Positions 48,121 through 61,000 of a DNA stretch of 64,000 bases are shown here, in pieces. The position numbers and the translations under genes were made by a program. The notes beneath the pieces were generated by a model. The model saw only the letters and a program-made list of their open reading frames with translations. It searched no databases and was not told the origin of the DNA. The stretch's first letter is position 1. Each line of letters opens with the position of its first letter. This DNA comes from Prunella strophiata (lineage: Eukaryota > Chordata > Aves > Passeriformes > Prunellidae): NCBI GenBank assembly GCA_036583965.1, contig JAZBQD010000017.1, forward strand, positions 26,198,385 through 26,262,384, given 5' to 3'.

Positions 48121-48675
48121 TGTTGTGGTTTAACAATTAAGTTTCTGGTCATTAAGAGACTATCTCATAGCTTCTCCCCTGGTAGGATAAGGGAGAAGGG
48201 AAAAAACTAGAAAATTCTTGAGGTGAGAGAAAGATAGTTTAATAGGAAGAAGAACAAGTCTCACATGCAACCAAAGCAAAAGAAGAAATTCATTCACCAG
48301 TTTCCATGGTCAGATAGGTGTTCAGCCATCTCCAGGACAACAGGACCCCATTAGGCCTCACAGTGGCTGGAAAAACAAAGTCCACCACTCCACATGACCC
48401 CTCCTTCCTCCTTCCCTTGTAACCTGAGCATGACACCATGTGGTGTGGGGTCAGCTGTCCCAGCTGTGTCCCCTCCCAGCTCCCTGCACAGCCCCAGCCT
48501 CCTCGCTGGTGGGGTGGGTGAGGAGCTGCAAAGGCCTTGGCTCTGAGCAAGCCCTGCTCAGCTGGAACTAAAACATCCCTGTGTTGTCAAACGTGTTTCC
48601 AGCACAAATCAAAAACACAGCCCCATACTAACTATTAGGGACAAAATTAACTGTATCACAGCTCAAAACAGTACA
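48121..48675 (-). mobile_element. Solo ERV-type LTR, near full length, minus strand
   Basis: Same or closely related family to 30013-30475, inverted. On the plus strand it runs from TGTTGTGGTTTAAC (LTR 3' end) to 'attaactgtatcacagctcaaaacagtaca' (LTR 5' end). Inside are 'tagtttaataggaag' (the antisense of the TTAAACT region near the polyadenylation site), 'gagcatgacaccatgtggtgtggggtcagctgtccc' and 'gagcaagccctgctcagctggaactaaaacatc'. The five bases before (GCAGG, 48116-48120) and after (GCAAG, 48676-48680) agree in four positions, which is compatible with a target-site duplication. No internal region or second LTR is adjacent, so this is a solo LTR left by recombination. The 86-codon minus frame at 48290-48550 lies in it and is not a known gene. 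Confidence 0.88.
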
Positions 48676-49531
48676 GCAAGGAATATTTTGTCTGCCATCC
48701 CTTGCTTATTTGCATGAAACACAAGTTATGAATCATTAAGCACTTTTTGGATAGGATTTTTTTCCAAAACTGTTTACTTCGTGCACATTTTTTTCATCTC
48801 TCATTGAAACACATTTTATTACAAATGAAAAGAAGCTGACTTGGCTCCCCCACACCATTTTACAATACCATTACAACACCATAGGAATGCTGAGCTGTCA
48901 ATGCCTCACACTGAGGCAAATGGCATTACACCGTAATTTTCATTATGTTCACAGTTACTGTTTAAAAGGGAAGATGTAGGGGCAGGGTATTCTTCTCCCA
49001 TAAAAAAAAAAACTGATATTTTTCATAAAATAAAAAAAAAAAGACAAACAACAATCTCCTGTATCCCATGAAGAAATATGGAAATGTGTATGTGGTATGT
49101 TAGATACCTATTCCTAGAGTACAGGTCAGCTGTTACTGGAATCACTTTTTTGGGGTGTACCTCCTGACACTTCCTTTTTGTTGAATCACTAGGACAAATA
49201 GTTGCAAGCATCTGGTTATAATTTCTTTCAACTCACCTGAAAAAGTTGTCCATCTAGGAAGTGAAGAAAAGCAGAAGGAGATTACTTAAAATAAAAACAA
49301 TTTAAAAGGAAATCTTTCCAGAAAAAAGCTTATGAAGTTCTTGAATTCTGATATATATGATACAGTATAACAGCATACATTATCAAGCATTGTCAAAAAC
49401 ACAGGACAAGGTAGCAGGTGAATTGCTGATTCTCATTTTCCTCATACAAGTGAAAAGAAAGAAGGCACAATACAAAAAAAAAAAAAGTATCTTGACTGCC
49501 ACTTTAATGCTTGATACTCAACCTCTTACAA
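48676..49531. other. AT-rich unique sequence, no gene seen
   Basis: Only A runs, for example A13 at 49474-49486, and short frames. Confidence 0.6.
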
Positions 49532-50680
49532 AATCACAGAATCATTTAGGCTGTAAAAGATCTCTGAGATCATTGAGTTGAACTTTAACCAACCAAGACC
49601 CTGTCAACAAGACCATGACACTAAGTGCCACAGACAGTTTTTCTTAAACACCTCCATGGCTGGTGGCTGCATCGCTTCTGTGGTCAGTCCACTTCAATGC
49701 TTGCCAGCACTTCCCATGGAAATATTTTCTGATGTTCAACCTGAACCTCCCCTGGTACAGCTTGAAGTAATTTCCTCTTGTCTTCTCAGTGGTTGCCTGG
49801 GAGAAGAGGCTGACCCTCACCTGGCTACAACTTCCTTTGAGGTAATTGTAGAGAACGATAAGGTTGTCCCTCCTTTTCTCCAGGCTAAACCACACCATCT
49901 CCCTTAGCTACTCCTTACATGACTTACCGCCTTCACCAGATTTGTTATTCTCCTTTGAAGGTAATCCAGAACCTAAATGGCTTTTTTTAAAGAAAGATGC
50001 CCAGAACTGGCCACAGAACTCGAGGTGTGCCCTTACCAGGGGCAATCGCTGCTCTGGTTCAGCTGGCCACAATATTGCTGTTACAGGCCAGGATGCCACT
50101 GGGTCTTTTGGCCCCCTGGGCACACTCCTGGCTCACTTTCAGGTGCCACTGACCAGAACCCACTAGTGTTTTCCCACTGGGCAGAATTTGTAGCCATTCT
50201 GCCACAACCTGTAGCTTTGCATGGGGTTGTAGAGACCCAAGGGTCTCTCTGTATGAGGTTTGTTGAACCTCATACAACTGGCCTTGGTACATGGATCCCT
50301 CTGCAAAACCTTCCTGCTCTCCATCAGATCAACACTACCACCCCATATGGTGTTACTCATGAACTTACTCAGGGTTCCCCCAGTCCCATCTTTCAAATAA
50401 TAAATAAAGATATTAAATAGGACTGACCCCAGCACTGATAACTGCGGCACAAAAATAGTGACTGGTGACCAGCTGTATGTGACACTATTCCCCTCCAGTC
50501 TCTGGGCATCGCCATCCATCTGTTTTTTTTAACCCAGAGAAGGCTATATCTGCCCAACATTTCCAGGAGAATACCATGGAAGACTGTGTCAAATGTTGTG
50601 GTGAATTCCAGGTACATGACATCCACAGTCCTTCCCTTATCCACTGGGAAGGCTACCTGATCATAAAAGGATTGAATTCC
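49532..50680 (-). mobile_element. CR1 LINE, longest copy in the window (~1.15 kb), minus strand
   Basis: The 3' end on the left is AATCACAGAATCATTTAGGCTG. Antisense landmarks follow in order: 'gagatcattgagttgaac', 'accacctccatggctggtgg'-like sequence near 49650, 'cctggctacaacttcctttgaggtaattgtagag', 'ctccttttctccaggctaaac', 'gccactgggtcttttggccccctgggcacac', 'gttgaacctcatacaactggccttgg', 'aataaagatattaaataggactgaccccag', 'ctgataactgcggcac' and 'aacccagagaaggc'. The part right of about 50290 is antisense to the C-terminal coding region of CR1 ORF2. That is visible on the minus strand as short interrupted frames, for example 50393-50644, which is compatible with the end of a reverse transcriptase but too broken to be functional. 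A double hairpin lies at 50231-50276. Confidence 0.94.
50231..50276. repeat. Two adjacent perfect hairpins inside CR1
   Basis: AGAGACCC, two bases, GGGTCTCT (50231-50248), then one base, then TGTATGAGGTT, five bases, AACCTCATACA (50250-50276). The outer sequences 'gaccca' and 'ttgttgaacctcataca' are normal for the family; the roughly 20 bases between them are not. Confidence 0.95.
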
Positions 50681-51111
50681 TGTGTTTCAGAATGAAACTC
50701 AAATTAGGAGATACTGAAAAAGTGCTGAGTTTAAATAGTGAAGAATTTCCTATTATAGAAATATGAAAGAAGGTTTTGATAAAAGTGGTTACAGATAGTT
50801 GAAAGAGAACATTTTCAAAAACCTTTCATGGAACATACTGAAAATCAAACAAAGAAGTACATCTGCAAAATCTATATAGCTCAATCTCATCTTGAAGAAA
50901 ATAATCTCAATCTCATTTTGAAGAAAAGTTAAGGTCCCTCTTTCACATGTGTGTTTCAGACCAGTAAAGAGGTAAAGAAGTCTTGTTGTGGCTGATACAC
51001 CACCAATCTTCAAAAGGAAGATAGGTAACAATATTCATTTGAAAATGATATAATGGTCATTAGTTCAAACTAACTTATTTCACCAGTACCAAACCAAATA
51101 AATGTAGGACA
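50681..51111. other. Unique spacer with a 26-bp tandem duplication
   Basis: Between two CR1 pieces. A unit beginning CTCAATCTCATCTTGAAGAA is repeated with one difference in that part at about 50880-50930. No gene. Confidence 0.7.
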
Positions 51112-51250
51112 TTTCTGGACAATGGAACATGTCACCCGAGGAGGTGATGGGGTCTACATCCTTAGAGATATTTAAAAACTATCTGGACACTGCTCCACAC
51201 AACCCACTCTAGGTTTTCCTGCTGTAGAAAGGGATTTTAGCCAAGAGGAC
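51112..51250 (+). mobile_element. Small CR1 LINE fragment, 3' region, plus strand
   Basis: 'gtcacccgaggaggtgatggggtctacatccttagagatatttaaaaactatctggaca' followed by 'caacccactctaggttttcctgctgtagaaaggg' matches the 3' region of a CR1 subfamily (usually 'ccagggaggtggtggagtctcc' and 'aacctgctctaggtgaccctgctt'). Only about 140 bases are left, and the terminal repeats are not recognisable. Confidence 0.8.
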
Positions 51251-53612
51251 TGCCAAAGACTCTGTTTCTGAACTCAGTAGTGCAATGTCTTCTGCTCAGT
51301 GCAATATTTATTTAGAACTAAGAACAGTGAAATTAAATTACTTCACTTTCTTGAATAGGACAGAAAAAAACAAAGAATACTGTCATTCTTTGTTATTCTA
51401 AATTTATTCAGACAGTATATACTTCAATGTTTACAAATGGTTATAGGTTTAGTATGTATTTAAGATTTCTGCCTCATTCTATTTTGGCAGATCTTATTCA
51501 CTTTCTGAAATATCTTAAAGGCATCTGTCCGACATGTAAAAGACCTCTATCAAGAATCTGGGCATAGAGCCTGGGATATCTTCAGGGGCCATTTTTTCTC
51601 TCCTGTCTCTCATACTCATTTTGGACTCTAACTACAACTGTAAATTGGAATTGATGTGAATGTATATTTTACAGAAGCTTGTAGTACATTCTGCGCCAGT
51701 TGAAGGACCACATCCTGCCAACATTTTAGTGCATCCAGTCTATTCCAGAAAGTTAAGCCTGTCTCCCAAATTGTTCAGACCAATGTGGCCAAAGTTCTGT
51801 TTGAAAGATTTTCTATATTTGAAGCTATCTATAATTCTGCATATATTACTTCAGTCTCACATTTTCTTGAATAGTAACCTCATCTAAAAATCTCTACCTG
51901 TTTGGTTTATTCCTGAATTACATAGGTTGAAGACTTGTCTTCACTTGCTGAAGATTAATGTCAAAAGCCTAGTGAATTGAACAGCCTAAATAATGTTTTA
52001 GTACTGCACTGTGATAAATGAAAAAAAAAGTAAAATTAGAAAGTTAAAAATGTTTAAGCCCATTGTAGTGTGCAGACTACCTTACTTACAGAATTAGTGA
52101 ATAGGATATCTTAAAATGTATTCTGGCCACCTGAGACATTGATTCAGTTGGTATTCCACTAAAGTGTATGTAATTCAATACAAGCAATGCAATTTGATCT
52201 ACAAACACAAGCAATTATCCTTCTTTCCCAAGCTAAAAGGAGAAGGAAGAAAGGAAGAAATAAGATCAAGGGAACCAAGAAGTAGGGTAGGAGAGAAAGG
52301 GAGGGAGAATTACTTAAGTCCATTATATGACCTTGTATATAAAACTGTACAACGAAAATCACTAATGTATTTAAATACATATTCAGAGCGTCCCTTCATC
52401 ATGTTTTTCGTAGTCAATCAATAAATATAGTTGTTCTCATAATCACATATATTGTGCAGAAATACCTCACTTTCCAGCAATTTCTCTCACATCAAAGAAT
52501 AAGCTTTGACATTTACTCCAGGAAATATAAATCAGGATGAGGTAAAGATGTTGAAGAACAGGGAATAGGTGCAACATAAAAATATGTGAATTTATATGGA
52601 ACAGATAATAAATTCTGGTTTTACTTTAAACAGTAGGTGTACAGTATGTCTACATGCACAGTGTAAATGGCATATCTAGACTCATAGCAGACACACACTT
52701 CATTCACCAAATTCAGCCATAATACTGCCTTATGAAATTTACACATTATAAAATAGATGAATTGGCTCTTTTGCTTGAGTACAGAAATGTTAGGAAGAAA
52801 CTCAACGCATAAAGCTATTCCGCAAAAGCTTTCTCTGTCTGCACAAATTAGACTTTCTATCGTATTTTGTCAGGATTAATTGCTCAAATATTTTTTCAAT
52901 AGAAGTAAGCAATACTTTCTAAACTAACTTTGAATATAATGTTTGCTAAAAAGGGACTGAAATGATCACTTTACAAGGGACAAACTGCAAATGTACAATT
53001 TAAAGGAAGAAACACACTGCTGGTCATATTTGGAGTATTCAAAATATCTGTCTTAAAATTCAGGGGAAAAATGACAATTATTGTAATATTTGCAAAAGAA
53101 AATGTGGTTTTAGTTTTGTTGTTCACAATTATTTAAAATTGTATCACAATAAATTTTAAGTAGTACTTAAGAAAGTAGCTCCATTACTTTTTGGGGTCCT
53201 TCCCTTCAGACCCTTTTTAAATACTGATAGAATATAAAATATAAAATTTTCAAATGTGGTTATTCTCAGTTGTGTGTGGTTTAAAAAAAAAATGAAGTCT
53301 TTTCAGTTGAATATAAAGCAAGCTATTTGAACTTTATGCAATGTACATTGTAGTAGCCTAATCAGGTCAAACTAGCAATGTTCCATTGACCAATATTCCA
53401 TAAAGAAGCCCTAAAAAATCCCACCTGAGAAGAATAAGGAGGGTTTAAGGAATAAATTAGTGGCTAACATCAGATAAATGAAAACTGTTACTCATAGTAG
53501 TAGAAGAGAGAGTACAACCATCTGAATGTAAGACTATCTTGATGTGTTAGAAGTTGTATTACCCACAGTGTGACCATTTTTCTTAAAGGTACCAACATGT
53601 AAAAGACCACAC

Positions 53613-53643
53613 ACAAGCAAACAAACAAGCAAACAAACAAACA
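53613..53643. repeat. (CAAA)n / (CAAG) microsatellite
   Basis: About seven tetranucleotide units with CAAG variants. Confidence 0.93.
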
Positions 53644-56096
53644 CCACAGGGAAAAAATAAAATACATGTGACATCAAGGAATTGATTGTGTTTGTTTCCT
53701 TTTTCTCCTTAACTCCTGGAATTGGCAAAAACATTCCTCTACCTTGTGAAAATTTTGCATTAGACCAGCTATTCCTTAATGAAAGCAGATCTTTTATCAT
53801 TAGGTAGAAAAACAAAAGAAGAACCAGAGATAATAAGTCAGAAAATCAATAGTAAATATAGTTTGATTTCATTCAATACCATGACTTTCCACTTTGTTTT
53901 CTTTTAAATTGGTACTTGGCTTTCTTTTAAAATTTATTTTAGATTCTATTTTCTCATCCCTCCCACACACACTTGGGATAAGAAAAGTTATATAAGATAT
54001 AGGCAAAATTCAGTATCTCTGATGAAAATATGCTTCCTCCCCCCTCACCAAAAAAAAAAAAAATTTACAAGTGTAATTCAAATGCAAGACAATATAAACA
54101 AGGCTTCCTTTGTAAAACATGGCCTGAAAGCAATGTACAAAATCTAGGGTGAACTTGCAGAGCTCGTTGCAAATTCCATGTTCTGTAAATTGGAACCAAT
54201 GCTATTCAGGTCTGTCAAGGCTCTGGTGTTTTCATGGGAAGAAATCAAAGAACTAGAACTTATGTCTCTGCCTGGTACATGAGAAAGAGACAAAATCAGC
54301 ACAATAAAATTTCCTAACTCCCTGGCATTCACTCAGACATTCACTGAAGCATTTTCCAACCAAGAAGCTAGCACCCAAAAATTCTTCCATGAAGAACTGA
54401 GCAAATTCTTTGTCTTTGCAATCTGCTTGAACTGCCTTACACTTCATTTAGAGACAAATATATAGGTATTTTACAGTCTTATTGAAGCCATAAACTATGC
54501 ATGGAATACATATATACCTTTAGAGCTTCATACTTAATTTAGTTTCTGTTTCTTTATCCCACTCTTTCCTTTAATTCTCAGCTTAGATGCCAGAGTTACT
54601 ACTGTTTTACCCATACTCTGGTAGACCCAGTAAATATATCTTCCTGACCAGATGGGTTTTCAATCCTCTCAGATGTATCACCTACCTTGTTGGTGTAACT
54701 GGAGAGCTTTGAGATGTGGTTAAGGTTTAAAATTGAAACACTAAAAGAGTAGGATAGGACATAACCTCAAACATCTCTGTTGGTATAGATAATTAGAATT
54801 AAGGAAAAGATCAACAAAGGAGGGACCATTAAAATTTTACAGTAGCTTAGGTCAGTAAAAAAGGTCGATACATTAAAGCACAAGACACCCATCAAGTCAG
54901 CACATATTCTTGGAAAATAAACACAAAAGATGTTCACATGTTCACAGATTTTAAAGAAAAGGACAGAGAGAAAAAATGTCACAATTCCCAGAATCAATAC
55001 CCTTTTCACTGTAGGTGAGATCACAGATTTTTAAGAAGGAAGGAGCAAGTAATGATGATCCATTAAGACACTTAAAACATTTTCTCTGTCAAGATGATGC
55101 AGACATTTTAGAGCTAGGTTCAGGCTTTATAATAAAAAGTATCTATGATTCTATCAAATTATTAAAGGGAAGAAAAATAGACTACTGAGACCTATAGAAA
55201 CATGCAAAATAAGTCTTCACAGAACACACTTTTCTTAGAATTTAGCATGTGTAATAATTGTATCTGGAGGTTGACATATGAAGGCTATCAATAAATCTTG
55301 TGATGCAGAGACAAAATGGTGAGCTGAATATCAGAAAAATCTTGCCTAAAATTAAGGGCACAATGAAAACCAGAATTTTTCTTTCATCACATACCAAATT
55401 CATGGATATGTTTTAAGCTTTCAGAAAGCATGCATTCATTTCTCATACAGAGGTCTGCTTGATATGTTGTCCATAGGCTTATGGGGTGGAAAAAAAGTAG
55501 TTTAATGTACTATGCTGTTAAAGCTGTAAACATGACCATTTCTAACTGTGTGTATCTAGCAGGTGTGTATCATTCCTTTAGACCGTTATTTCTCCATTTA
55601 TGATTTCATGGCTTTAATAGAGTCCCAAGCAAATATTATGTCAATATCATAAAATGGATGGACTAAAATTTTGCAGCTTTTCATTGTTCTTAGTTAAGAT
55701 CTACTGTTTTCAAAAAGAGTTGATAATAAGATTTAATTTAAATTTTAATTTGAATGCTTGCAGCCCTCATTCAAAGGTTAAGATTGCAATTTGGTGGGGT
55801 TGATAGTCCAAGTTACACCAAGGGAATGGCCCATCTTTTGCATTCCTAGATCAGAGTCCAACTGCAGCTACGGGAGGCCCAACACAAGGTGGCTGCCCAA
55901 GTGTTCATTACATAGTGCTGCTTTCAATGCCACTGGCATCTCAACTAGTTGCACCATGATCCATGGGGACATAAGCAAAAGGTCACATTGAAGCCTTGAA
56001 CAGATCATAGCAAGTTTTCATTGATAAAAAACAATGACATTCATCCCTTTCTACATGGGTATTTTTTGAACGGGGCAGTAAAAAATTAGCAATTTT

Positions 56097-56122
56097 AAAA
56101 TAAATAAATAAATAAATAAATA
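56097..56122. repeat. (AAAT)n microsatellite
   Basis: Six tandem AAAT units. Confidence 0.93.
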
Positions 56123-57144
56123 TTAAATACATTACACATGTGCCAGCTGAAGAGATAGAAACTATCAGATTAGAGAGTCAGACTAAACTGTCTAGCTTGA
56201 CATTTTTACATCACGTCTTAGCGCCTCTCTTTCAAGATGGAGGTTTCTGCTTTTCAAATAAACATAAATGGCTGTGAGACTGTAGCTGATAGAAGATGTT
56301 ACTGGGTTTGGACTCAATAGGTCCTGACCACACCTATTACTAGTCTGTGGGATGACCCTGGGCAAACTTTTTCATCTTTTCAACATGTTCCCATTTTTAA
56401 TGATTCAGACTTTCACCATGAAATGTTTGTTAAAATGCCCAAACTCCATCACGGAACCTCTTCTGAAAAGAATGGCATAGCAAATTTAGGTTGTTAGGAG
56501 ATTTGTTTAAGGAAAATAAAGAATCAGTATCAGAACTGTATTTGGAATGCACTTACTTGCTTCAGGATTTTTCAATGGTTAAATTTGTGGAAGTGAGGGG
56601 AAAACAGAACATAGGACATTTTCATGCCTCTAGTTGCTAGACTTAATTACTTAAATTAATTTATCCAAAAAAGGATAAGAAGTTTGTGAAATTACAGAAG
56701 ATCAAAAGAAGATCTAACAAACTTTCTGTAAATTCTCCAATACATAACAAATTCACAGAAATAAATTTAGATTCTTTACAAAAACCTTTCCTGGAGAAGA
56801 TACTCTTAGCTGCAACATAAAAAACATCCTTCACTACAGAAGCAAAAAAAGACATCTTCCCAGCATTCCCTCTTGTCCTGCTTTTATAGTTCCAAATCAC
56901 ACACTAGCAAATTATAGGAATTATTGATTTATTTTTTTTTTTCCTAGAACAGCAACACTTTCCCAAGTCCTTTAAAATACTCTTATCTACACCTTTAAAA
57001 CTCCTCTTATCTACACCAACCAATCACTGAAAAAACTATGAAAAAAAAGGATTAGAACTGTACATTTTCACATGGGTAAATACATGCTCTCATAGCACCT
57101 AGTGGTCTGGTGGGTAAAAATCAGAGACCATGGCAACAAAATGG

Positions 57145-58015
57145 ACCTTGTGGTCAGTAACTACTGCTGGCCCCCTGATCAAGTGGAGTCTATTGATGGA
57201 ACCTTCTTGATTCAGCTGCATGAGGCATTGCATTTGCAGGCTCCTGTCCTTCTGGAGGACTTCAACCAACTCCTTATTTTCTGGGAAAGTAGCATGGTGA
57301 GCTGCCAGTAGACTCTTGGAATGCATGGAGGAAAACTTCCTGACCCAAGTAATACAGAGCCCTACCTGAGGGGATTCAGTACTGGTCACCAGTGTGAGCT
57401 AATTGAGGATGTCAGGATGGGAGGCAGTGACCATGCGTTGGAAGAGTTCACTGTCCACAGGGATATGGGTCAGGAAAGAGGTAAAGATAGGCCCCTGATA
57501 TCTAAGAAAGGAAACTTCCAGCTCTTCCATGAGATGATCCATAGAACCCCCTGAAAGCCTCCTCAGGGGCAGGGGAGAGGAACAGAGCTGTCAAATCTCC
57601 AAGAGAGCAAGAGTTTGCAATTCCCAGGATCAACAGACAAGGAATGCAGGAGACTGACATGGCTCAGCAGGGCACTGCTGGTCAAACTAAAAGGAAAGAA
57701 GCAAATGTAGAAGCAGTGGCAACAATGACACGTAACCTGGGAAGAGGGTAGTTGGGGTGGGGTGGGGAAGGCCAAGGCAAAGCTGGAATTGAACCTGGCA
57801 AGGGACACAAGGAATAACAGGAAGGTATTCCAGCCAGAAAAGGGAAGTCAAAGAAGGTGTGTCCCCTGATAGACAATGCTGGTACACTGGTAACAACAAA
57901 TGAGGAGAAGGCTGAGGAACTCAGCAACTTTTTTGCTGCAGTCTTCAATGGCAACCTCTCTTCCCTCTTCGAGTGGATAGAGAGCAAGATGGGAACTGCA
58001 GGAGTGAAAACTTCT
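57145..58015 (+). mobile_element. CR1 LINE remnant, ORF2 from endonuclease to the linker before RT
   Basis: Degenerate copy of the middle of CR1 ORF2. In one frame, PPDQVESIDGTFLIQL is followed by LLEDFN (the endonuclease DFN motif at 57258-57266). Then come a stop at 57309, EDVRMGGSDHALEEFTV (the conserved SDH motif at 57426-57434) and NFQLFHEMIHRTP. After a shift of frame, GTLVTTNEEKAEELSNFF lies near 57885-57940. This is the family order: endonuclease, then the linker, then the segment just before reverse transcriptase. The copy ends there, with no reverse transcriptase or 3' tail. At least one stop and one frameshift show it is dead. The matching minus-strand frames (57563-57987) are antisense. 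Confidence 0.9.
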
Positions 58016-61000
58016 TACCAAGAGAAAGTAGTGACTGATTTTCTCATTTGTTTTGCATACACATGTAGTTTTTCTCTATTAAGCTATCTCTACCTAGAGT
58101 TTTTTGCCCTTTTATAGTTCTGATTCTTCCTCCAAGCCCACTGGTAGGAAGAAAAGAAGGAACTCAGCCAAAAAGTACAGGAACATATTTCATGTGTGTG
58201 ACCACAGAATAAAATTTCATTTTCTAATCTTCTGAGGAATAAGGCAAGAAGAATTATACAATGACATTATAGGATGAGCAAGATAAAGACAACTTTTCTT
58301 TTAGAACACATCACTTAAATGAACATTATCTGCTATGATAATACCATGAACACAAGGCATAGCAGAGAACTTAAATCAATTGCAATATTAATTACATTAA
58401 TTATGCATATTATAAGCAATATCTATTTCAAATGTTTCATTCAAACATGCTTGGGAAGAGAAAGATTATTCATTTGTTCATTCTTTAGCTTTTATTTTGT
58501 TACGCTCCTTGTGTTGGTGTTTAAAACAGTGGAATTAAATGTGGCCATTTAATGTTGCAAATGATAATGCCAAATGTCTCCTATATCAAGGCTATCATGC
58601 AAATATTAAATACAGCCCCCACTGTTGCAATCAATAAAATTATTTACTCCAGTTAAAATCAGATTGCTTTCTGAGACAGAAAACAAACAAACGAATAAAA
58701 CCTGAACAGCTGCATGTGGTTTTTTTCCTTGTATGAAGCACTTCAGATTTTGCAAGATGATGATAAATTGGTTTATCACACAATGGGCCACACTACACAC
58801 AATGGGCCTGGAAACTTGCACATTTACACTTTGTGGTAGTCATTATAAGGCCTACATAGTATTATGTAAACTTCTGTGAGCATGGATATCTCAGATCATT
58901 TGTTGATTTAAATAAAACAAAACAAAAAATTAGTATACAAGGCCTCATTTTCTTTCAATATATCCAGATTTCTCTCTGTACCTTTTACCTTCCTGCACTG
59001 ATTGGGTTGCATGTAGGTAATATGTGCTAGACTAATACTGAGATGTCACCTTCTGGCCTTTGATAATAAAATACAAATTATTTCCCTACATATTCAAAAT
59101 TAAAATCTGCATTAATGGTAAAATCAGAAGCAGATAATGAGTAAAACCAGGCTCAATTTTGCAGCAAGAGACCTTCTTAACTACCAGAATATGAAAATAT
59201 GCTCTTAATAGTAAATCAAAAATGGAACAAATGAAGGCAAGACCTAACTTTTAAATATTTCAGTCAATATGAAGACTGACCAGTAATCTTTTTTTTCACA
59301 TAGTCAAGAAATATAGTTTTGGAATTATATATATAACCATTATTTTGGCTTTCATATTTGCCTGTTTTTTCTTTGCATTGAGGCACAATCAGTCTGAAGA
59401 GCACTAAGCAGTTTTATCAAGCATGTTCAAAGAAAGCAAAGTTTCTCCAAAGGAGTTCTGATTGTCACGTTTGGCAAGCACTTTATAAGGCACCAGAAAG
59501 ACTCATCAATCTAAGGCCATCAAAGTTATACAAACCCAGTTCCAAAATTACAGAGAAGCAAAACAGCCAGGAACTGTAAGAATTTGCCCTTTACTGGTGG
59601 AATGCCATTTTGCCACTTGTCATATCAAATCTGCAGAATTCAAAACAAGAATCAGTCTTTTCCCCAGTGCTAAAGTTCAGTGTTATTCTGAACCAGACTG
59701 ATGCTAGCCTATATTTAAAACTTCTTTGGGAGTAGGTCAATCTAAAATTACAGCTTCAGTCCAACCATTTGTTCTGAAAACATCCTGGCTACATCAGGCC
59801 TGATAGATCTATCAAGGATACAAGGCACCATAACCATGCAGAGCTCTAAAAAGAAAAAGGGAATGGCATGTATAGGTGGGGTTTGAAGGTAGAAGAATAT
59901 ATTTTCACTGTAGTAATCTTGTCCTTATTTATTTGAGGAATTTTTACGCTTATTTATTTTAAACTAGAAGACATTTATGAAACGATCATTGTACTTGCAT
60001 CACTACCAGAAAATATGGATAGCTGGAAGATAGAGATATATTTTCATCCTTTATTTTCAGAGGGGAAATCAGAATCATCTTTCTTGAAACACACAATACA
60101 TTGTATATAGAGCTACTACATTAATATTAGCAGAACTGTCCTCTGGATTTTTCCCTGACAGGGTTATATTAATTAGCTTTTGCAGCTATAGAAAAAGCCT
60201 CAACACATTAATTTAATGAAACTACTTCAGATTTACACCAAACTGAAGAGGAAGAGGATAGCACATTATGTAAAAGGGAGAGAGCCTTATTAGGATGTCA
60301 TTTACTCTTCTTTAGCTGCAAATGAGATCTTTGCTTCTGAATGTGAACAAAAGTCAATAATTTCAGATATTACAAGGAATATTAGGAAAAACACCATCCT
60401 TCCTGGTGAGTTCTTAATTGTCTGAACATTTTCAGTGCCATTAAGCATCTCTTGTGCAGAAAGCAAGAGATTTTTTTTCCTAAATGGCCTCTAAGAAAAC
60501 ACTTCTGGGACAGCATATTGCATTTAGGACACTCCAAAGCATATTTACTCTGCACAGAGCCTTCCCTTACGAGTCTGCTGCATCCTTTTTTCACTGTTCT
60601 TTCTTAGCACTTTTTACCATCCCATCAGAACCAGAGATCAGAGCTTCCCTGATGCCTTATCATTAGGGTTTAGCTTTACTTCACCTTCTCCAACATTTCA
60701 TTCCTTTGTTATCTCATCATGGAGGCTCAGATTCAGAATATGGCCTGGAAAATTTCAGCAGTTTCTTCAGACTTTGACAAAGCTCTGTGGCTTCATATTG
60801 TGTTGGGTGTACTTTCCCTGCACTTCCACAGCCCTGAGTTCTGTCTTTGCTTCACTCAGAGATCAGAAGGCATGAAAATGCCTTTCTCCTTTAAATTACA
60901 ATTTGGGAACTGTGCAGCAAAAACACAGGAAATAATTTCAAGCTCTTAATGTTTTCTTCAGTACTTCAGAACACCTTTATTCTAAAACACACCTAAATCT

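Larger units (their letters stand above)
51251..57144. other. Longest nearly featureless stretch in the right half
   Basis: About 5.9 kb of AT-rich unique DNA. Only simple repeats are seen: (CAAA)n at 53613-53643, an A run near 54050-54062, (AAAT)n at 56097-56122, and a tandem duplication containing CTCTTATCTACACC twice near 56979-57017. No exon, RNA gene or transposon could be recognised. The part at 55790-56000 is somewhat GC-richer without a known motif. Confidence 0.6.

Noticed and set aside
53613..53643. Short direct repeats that could suggest a CRISPR-like array
   Set aside because: Plain tetranucleotide microsatellite without spacers, and the DNA is of vertebrate type.
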